A DNA stretch of 64,000 nt from Dryococelus australis. Lineage: Eukaryota; Arthropoda; Insecta; Phasmatodea; Phasmatidae. The notes under the pieces were generated by a model. It was not told the origin of the DNA, searched no databases, and worked only from the letters and a program-made list of their open reading frames with translations. Where the stretch lies: positions 78,617,895 to 78,681,894 of the forward strand of contig CM056995.1 of assembly GCA_029891345.1 (NCBI GenBank). Direction: 5' to 3'. Positions 59,234 to 64,000 of this stretch are shown in pieces; positions within the stretch are counted from its first letter, which is position 1; the number at the start of each line of letters is the position of its first letter. The translations under genes were made by a program, and so were the position numbers.

Positions 59234-59926
59234 TGATGCCCAGCTACGTGCATACAGCAATGTTTTCGCTGCTAGCCCCAGCACACGAGTGATTTAATTT
59301 TGAATATATATCTTCATATCTATTATCAATAAATGAAGTGCTGTGTTTTTAAAAAACCTATCCCCGCGGTTGGCGAAGGATTACTTACAATAGACCCCAT
59401 TTTAATGTTTACATGCACGTGTTTTGGTGATTCCTTGCATAATTCACGCACCCTAATTTTTTGCACTAAAATCCTGTAAAATGGGTGCGAGAATTATGCC
59501 AGGAAATATGAGTATTTGGTTTGAGGCGGTCGGTGGAGCTGTGACAAGCGAGTCATCACTTGCAGGGCAGTGCTTTGGCGGCAGAGTAAGTGATAGCGGG
59601 AAATATTGCATAGGCCGGGCAACTGGTTGCGGGGCAATGCTACATAGGCCGAGCAACTGATTGCAGGCAGAGCGGCTATACTTACGTGGCGTGGTAAGAT
59701 TTTCTGCTCATTTTCACATTATTAGTTTTCATATAACAGGATATTTTTACATTATGAGGGTTTGAACACAATTTAAAAGCGATTTTAGGGTGGTATTTAA
59801 GTAGTACTGGGGATCAAAATCGGCCTAATTCGGGGACAGTGAGGACATACTTTTAGTGAGGATCGAACCTGGAACTGTGACAACTCACTATAACCGGACT
59901 CTACTGTATGTGTCTTATGTTTTAAC

Positions 59927-61373
59927 TAGGGATGTCAAACTCGATTCCATGATTCCTCGATACCCGCGATTCTTGAAGAATCGTATAATATAGAATTGAA
60001 AGATGAAGAATCGAAGCATTAAAACCAGATTCCTACAAATACATAATCTATCACTAGAGGCACGATTTTGAAAATCACGATAAAACGAAATAACATAGAA
60101 ATACAAGTTCAAACGCCAAATAACACGAAATACTACAAATGCACGATATCTCACTAAATGAGCTTTCTCCAAAAGAAATAAATTCTTCTCCTATATTATA
60201 TCACAAATTTACTTTCGCACTGTAAAAATCTAGACACGCAAGAGTCTCGGGAATATTGAGAAGTTCTAGAGATGAAAAAATTCTTGATTTCATCTCAAGA
60301 CAATTTTTAAATCTTGGAAATCACAGTTCTAAATGCAACACACGTAAATATATATACATATTTTTTGCAAAACTAGATGTAAACAGACATTCCAAAGATT
60401 ACACAAGCAGTAAAACATGTATTTCGAGATAAGCTACAGATAGTTTGATAACAAAACGCCTCCAATCGTGCGAAGTGAACACTCACAACTTGAATGTGTG
60501 CAGTAATCTACTTGTTTACTAATGTTGAGATGTGCGTGAAACAAATGTCTGATCTAAATTGACACATTAAACGGACTGTTTCATTAAATATCTAGTCTCA
60601 TAAATTATGGAATATGTTGCAGCCGATGTAAAGGACCGTAAAATGTCTATCATTTGGACATTTTATATAAAGATAAAAGTGCAAAGGCGAATGTAAAGCG
60701 TGCAAGAAATTAATACAAACATAGACCTTTTTAAAAAAAGAATGCAGATGATATTGATATTACGTGGATACTGCTTGTCAAGTTTATGTATGTATCTCAT
60801 AATTCCCTGTATTAAAATATATTACTGTAAATAATATATATATATTTGAAACTTCTTTGCATTTCCAGAAAAAAATGTTTTTGATTTTACCAAAATGATA
60901 CTGCATTTTAAAATTGGAGCCTGTTAACAAATTACTGCATTAAAAATTTTTTAACTATGATTGCTTTTCAATAAGTGGTCAGTCTTGGAAACATTTTAAT
61001 AATTTATTATGTTGGTGAACATTTATCATGGCAAGTGAGGTTTGGAAATATTTTCGAATATACTATGTGGACGAAATATATAATGATATATATGTACATT
61101 TTCAATATTATCTCATGCCTCTTTTGAACTTTTGGGAATTTCATATGAATATGCTCCCACTGTGTAAGTGTTATATTATTTATGTTAGTAATAGGTCTAT
61201 TACTAGTGTAGGCCTAGTTTAAATAACTAAATTTCACACCCTCCTATATTTTAATTAGTTCTGTAAAGTAAGTGTCTGTAACTACAGGAATCAAGAGTTT
61301 TGGAATTGAGAATCGAGAGTGGTATCGGCATCGAGATCGAGAATTGAGGAAAAGTGGAATCGTTACATCCCTA
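59927..61373. mobile_element. hAT element hAT-6 (1447 bp)
   Basis: The left end is TAGGGATGTCAAACTCG. The right end read in reverse is TAGGGATGTAACGATTCC. Perfect 8-bp target duplications GTTTTAAC lie at 59919-59926 and 61374-61381. Subterminal GATTC and CGAGA repeats occur at both ends. The interior is AT-rich with no transposase, so it is non-autonomous. Its ends resemble those of hAT-1. Confidence 0.93.
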
Positions 61374-61381
61374 GTTTTAAC

Positions 61382-62484
61382 CAATCCCACTAGACATTAA
61401 CTTGATTTTTAATAAAATAATGATTTATTAGCATTTATAGTAATTTAGACTTATTATTTAAAGGAGTAAAAGACAATTAAAACCATAGGTTTCCTTTTAA
61501 AATTATATTGGCTGAAGGCTTAACACACACAACATGAAATTGCACCATTGCCTACAAGTCTACATGCCGAAGATGTTCCTACATAACATGAAATTAAATC
61601 ACGCCATGTTGTACATGTCTATACGCCAAGGATGTTCCTACACGACACTTTATGAGATGACTTTGAACTGTTTTTTAAGAATATCCTACCTTATTTCATT
61701 TTGCTATGCACAAGTTAATTATGTAAACGTTTTTCATCATAATAATAACAAAATATTCTGCCACTGATCACAGTAACATGGGTGTGATACAGGATGTAGA
61801 TGGAAGACTGTATACGCGTGCCATCAATGTAAACAACGTAGTGTTGTGGTATTCAAAAGCGACACTGCTAGCGCCAGTATCGTAGTTATGTGGCAAACCA
61901 TTTCGGGTTGAGTGGTGCATTCAGGTCTCATATCTTGGATGCCCGAAAAAAATTGTTTACAATAAGTTTTCCGTTAATAAAAACACCATCCGCAAGTATT
62001 TTAAATTAAAAAAATATCAGTCTCTTATTTATATTGAAAACTATCAAAATATAAGGCATTTGTAATGAATTTAGTGTATTTACAGAAGTTTGTCTCATTT
62101 ATCGCTAAATCATACAAATTTGGCATTTTACCGTGAATAGTGCACAATTTCACATTTTATCGCGACTATTTCACATCTGAGAAATTTCCGGGACTCTAGT
62201 GATAACATAACCTTTACATGCTTATTTCTTCGGCTGTAAATAATAAGAAAGAAGAAAAATGCCCTATTTCCAAAAATGCTAAAGTGAAGATAAATTTGAG
62301 AGTAATGATTTTCTTTATAATTCTGGTTTTCATTACGTTTCTGAACGAGTTATTCAATAGCATAGTAATATAAACAACCTTGTTGGGATCTAATGACTGT
62401 TCATATGCTGCTGCAAGAAATAGTAAAAATTGATAAAAGTGTCTACTTACCATGATCAGTAATGAGTGAAGAGAATTGGATGGC
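61382..62484. other. AT-rich spacer with a two-unit duplication
   Basis: Units at 61532-61585 and 61586-61645 share ACATGAAATT, CTA(C/T)A(T/C)GCC(G/A)A and GATGTTCCTACA. No gene recognised elsewhere in the stretch. Confidence 0.6.
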
Positions 62485-62709
62485 TCTTAAGATCAAGGTC
62501 TTGAGAGGAGAAGTGGGTGATTGGGGTGAGTATGGAGCAGCGCTGAAATGAAAGGGCGGGGGAAACTGGAGATCCTCAAGAAAACCAGCCAGCCAATCGT
62601 CCAGCAAGATTCCAACATGCGAAAGTCCGGAGTGACCCAGCTGGGGTTTGAACCCGGATCACCTTGGTGGAAGGCGAGCAGGTTAACTGCTCAGCCATCA
62701 TGGCCCCCG
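62485..62709 (-). repeat. tRNA-derived SINE, inverse copy
   Basis: On the minus strand from 62709: GGGGGCCATGATGGCTGAGC (A box region), GGGTTCAAACCCC (B box), then CAGCGCTGCTCCATACTCAC. It is colinear with the SINE at 25482 and lacks the last ~100 bp. Confidence 0.88.
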
Positions 62710-63036
62710 TGATCAGTAATGGCCCAGCTCTAATAACTATGGAATAACAGTTAAAATGAAAGTTTTCTAATGAGTAGATATAAAAAATCATACAAATAAC
62801 CACTTGAAACTGGAATGAAAGTTATCCACAATTTTTGCATCAGGTATTCCAAGTTCAAATGTGAATAATTCGTAAATTACTATTCACAACTATTAAAATT
62901 TTCGAATATTCGGCAATGCCTACAATTAAATTTGTTTCACGGTTCCTCAAAAATGGGTATTTATTTCAAGTGAGTCATTATTCAAAGTGTCTTAAAAATG
63001 AGAATTGAATGTACCGTACAGAATACTACATTAGCA
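62710..63036. other. AT-rich spacer
   Basis: Nothing recognised. Confidence 0.45.
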
Positions 63037-63044
63037 CTGCTCTT

Positions 63045-63525
63045 TAGGGTTGTGCAAGTGTGACTTTTATGTCACAAAACAAAAACTAAACTAATGTTAT
63101 AAACTTTAGTGAAACTGAAACAAAAATTAAAAATAATGTCATTAGAGCTCAGTCTTAATGAAAGATTAAAGAATTTTGTAACATTTTTGTAATTTACTCA
63201 ATATAACAAATTTGTTGCAAAATGAAAGCATAAAAATTTAGGATATAGAGTATTTACCACAAGGGGTCTTGCCAACATTCAAATTTTCATTTTATGTAGA
63301 TATTTCAGTGATAAAATATACCAGACAAACAAATATTTACAGGCAAAAATAATTTTCTTTATTAGAGCACTAAATGAACATTGATGTAACACCCAAAAAT
63401 TCATTAATATCAAAAATTTTCTTTTCGTTACAACTTTTGGTAACCAAATTTCTTACCAAAACGAAAATGAAAGTCATATTTTTTTTTTTTTTCATTTTGG
63501 TAGACCGAATATTCATACAACCTTA
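63045..63525. mobile_element. Short non-autonomous hAT element hAT-5 (481 bp)
   Basis: The left end is TAGGGTTGTGCAAGTG. The right end read in reverse is TAAGGTTGTATGAATATTCG. The flanks are CTGCTCTT (63037-63044) and CTACTCTT (63526-63533), an 8-bp duplication with one mismatch. It is AT-rich inside. A minus-strand frame crossing its right end is not a gene. Confidence 0.7.
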
Positions 63526-63533
63526 CTACTCTT

Positions 63534-64000
63534 AGTACAAGAAAACCAGGAACTGTGTTACCTGAGGTGAGAGAATGCCTTTTCCAATGGTATGAAAGCC
63601 TGCAGATCCCGATCTTCAGGTAGAGGAACAGACTTGTCTGGAAATACACTTCAAAATTTAATAGACCTCAACAAACAGTAACAACAAAAAACATAGTGTT
63701 TTACACAAATACATATTGCTACACTGTGACATTTCATTCTGAGCATTATTATAAACTGTTTTCATTGCAAATGCAACTGTTTCCACATAGTATATTTGTA
63801 ACACATTCCAGCTGCGTGACGTCCAGCAACACGGAGTAGCAGAAACTAACTGCTTTCATTCATAGATAGCACCACAAGCCAAGATGGCCACGAGCCATGG
63901 CACTCGCAACAGTTGGCGCCAAGTTTGAATTTGAATCCAAGTACATACACTAATTGACACAAACCAAAACAAACCTAAACATACCGCCCACCAAAAATAA
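63534..64000. other. Spacer with a promoter-like patch at the right edge
   Basis: At 63815-63925 a GC-richer patch contains TGACGTCC and CAAGATGGCCACGAGCCATG, resembling CRE and YY1 sites. A 14-codon ATG frame follows and stops. Any gene would lie beyond the window. Confidence 0.35.

Larger units (their letters stand above)
58104..59512 (+). mobile_element. Composite pogo-like element (1409 bp)
   Basis: The left end CCGTATTTACTGGTATAATT and the right end read in reverse as CTCATATTTCCTGGCATAAT both continue into TCTCGCAC. TA lies on both sides (58102-58103 and 59513-59514). The left part carries a transposase start at 58431. The middle (from about 58548) switches to the reverse complement of the GC-rich module of the Tigger-like elements at 20340-20580 and 49060-49260. 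Pogo-family sequence resumes at about 59387, matching 18171-18300. It is therefore a chimera. Confidence 0.8.

Noticed and set aside
59880..59906. Isolated Tigger-like right terminus (reverse of CAGTAGAGTCCGGTTATA) before hAT-6
   Set aside because: A plausible terminus, but no left end or interior match was found, so no element was called.

Overview
This window reads as non-coding DNA from a large, AT-rich animal genome, most likely an arthropod and probably an insect. I see no bacterial operons, ribosome binding sites, CRISPR array, rRNA gene or free-standing tRNA gene, and no host protein-coding gene I can name. The recognisable coding sequence comes from decayed mobile elements: Ty3/Gypsy pol and gag, BEL/Pao gag, hAT transposases with BED fingers, a pogo/Tigger-type transposase start, a Helitron/Helentron-type endonuclease and a SHY-motif repetitive protein. 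The insect call rests on this mixture plus tRNA-headed SINEs and many small TIR elements. It is an inference.

Layout. 1-8.9 kb: AT-rich spacer, a 283-bp GA microsatellite, the 5' end of an LTR element (2.6-4.5 kb), two MITEs, a SINE fragment, and a Helentron-type endonuclease remnant lying between two perfect hairpins. 8.9-16.1 kb: a GC-richer stretch with an unidentified 282-codon open frame, an LTR, tRNA T-arm-like repeats, a BEL/Pao gag remnant on the minus strand, and a 2.1-kb TA-flanked element carrying three ~175-bp tandem repeats. 16.5-21.5 kb: one hAT element (hAT-3) filled with later insertions. 21.6-26.5 kb: a Tigger-like element, a minus-strand LTR with leader, and a full-length SINE.

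26.5-36.6 kb holds the clearest structure. A minus-strand Gypsy pol gene is split by hAT-1 (28361-34484), and hAT-1 is itself split by hAT-2 (28596-32878). Both hAT insertions are bounded by perfect 8-bp target duplications. hAT-2 retains a BED finger, catalytic-region motifs and the C-terminal dimerisation domain, all interrupted by stops.

36.6-64 kb: quiet AT-rich DNA, an LTR region with a recurring short stem-loop (39.2-41.5 kb), two more Helentron-type copies, a second copy of the 2.6-kb LTR family in inverse orientation, pogo-type MITEs, three further hAT elements, second copies of the Tigger and tandem-repeat elements, a Gypsy gag remnant, a probable solo LTR, a composite pogo element with a 31-bp minisatellite, and a second SINE.

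The genes do not form a pathway. The window records successive transposon invasions whose order can be partly read from nesting. I found no convincing novel host system. The most unusual items are the three-level nest, the duplicated element family with its own palindromic tandem array, the composite pogo element, and the hairpin-flanked Helentron fragment.
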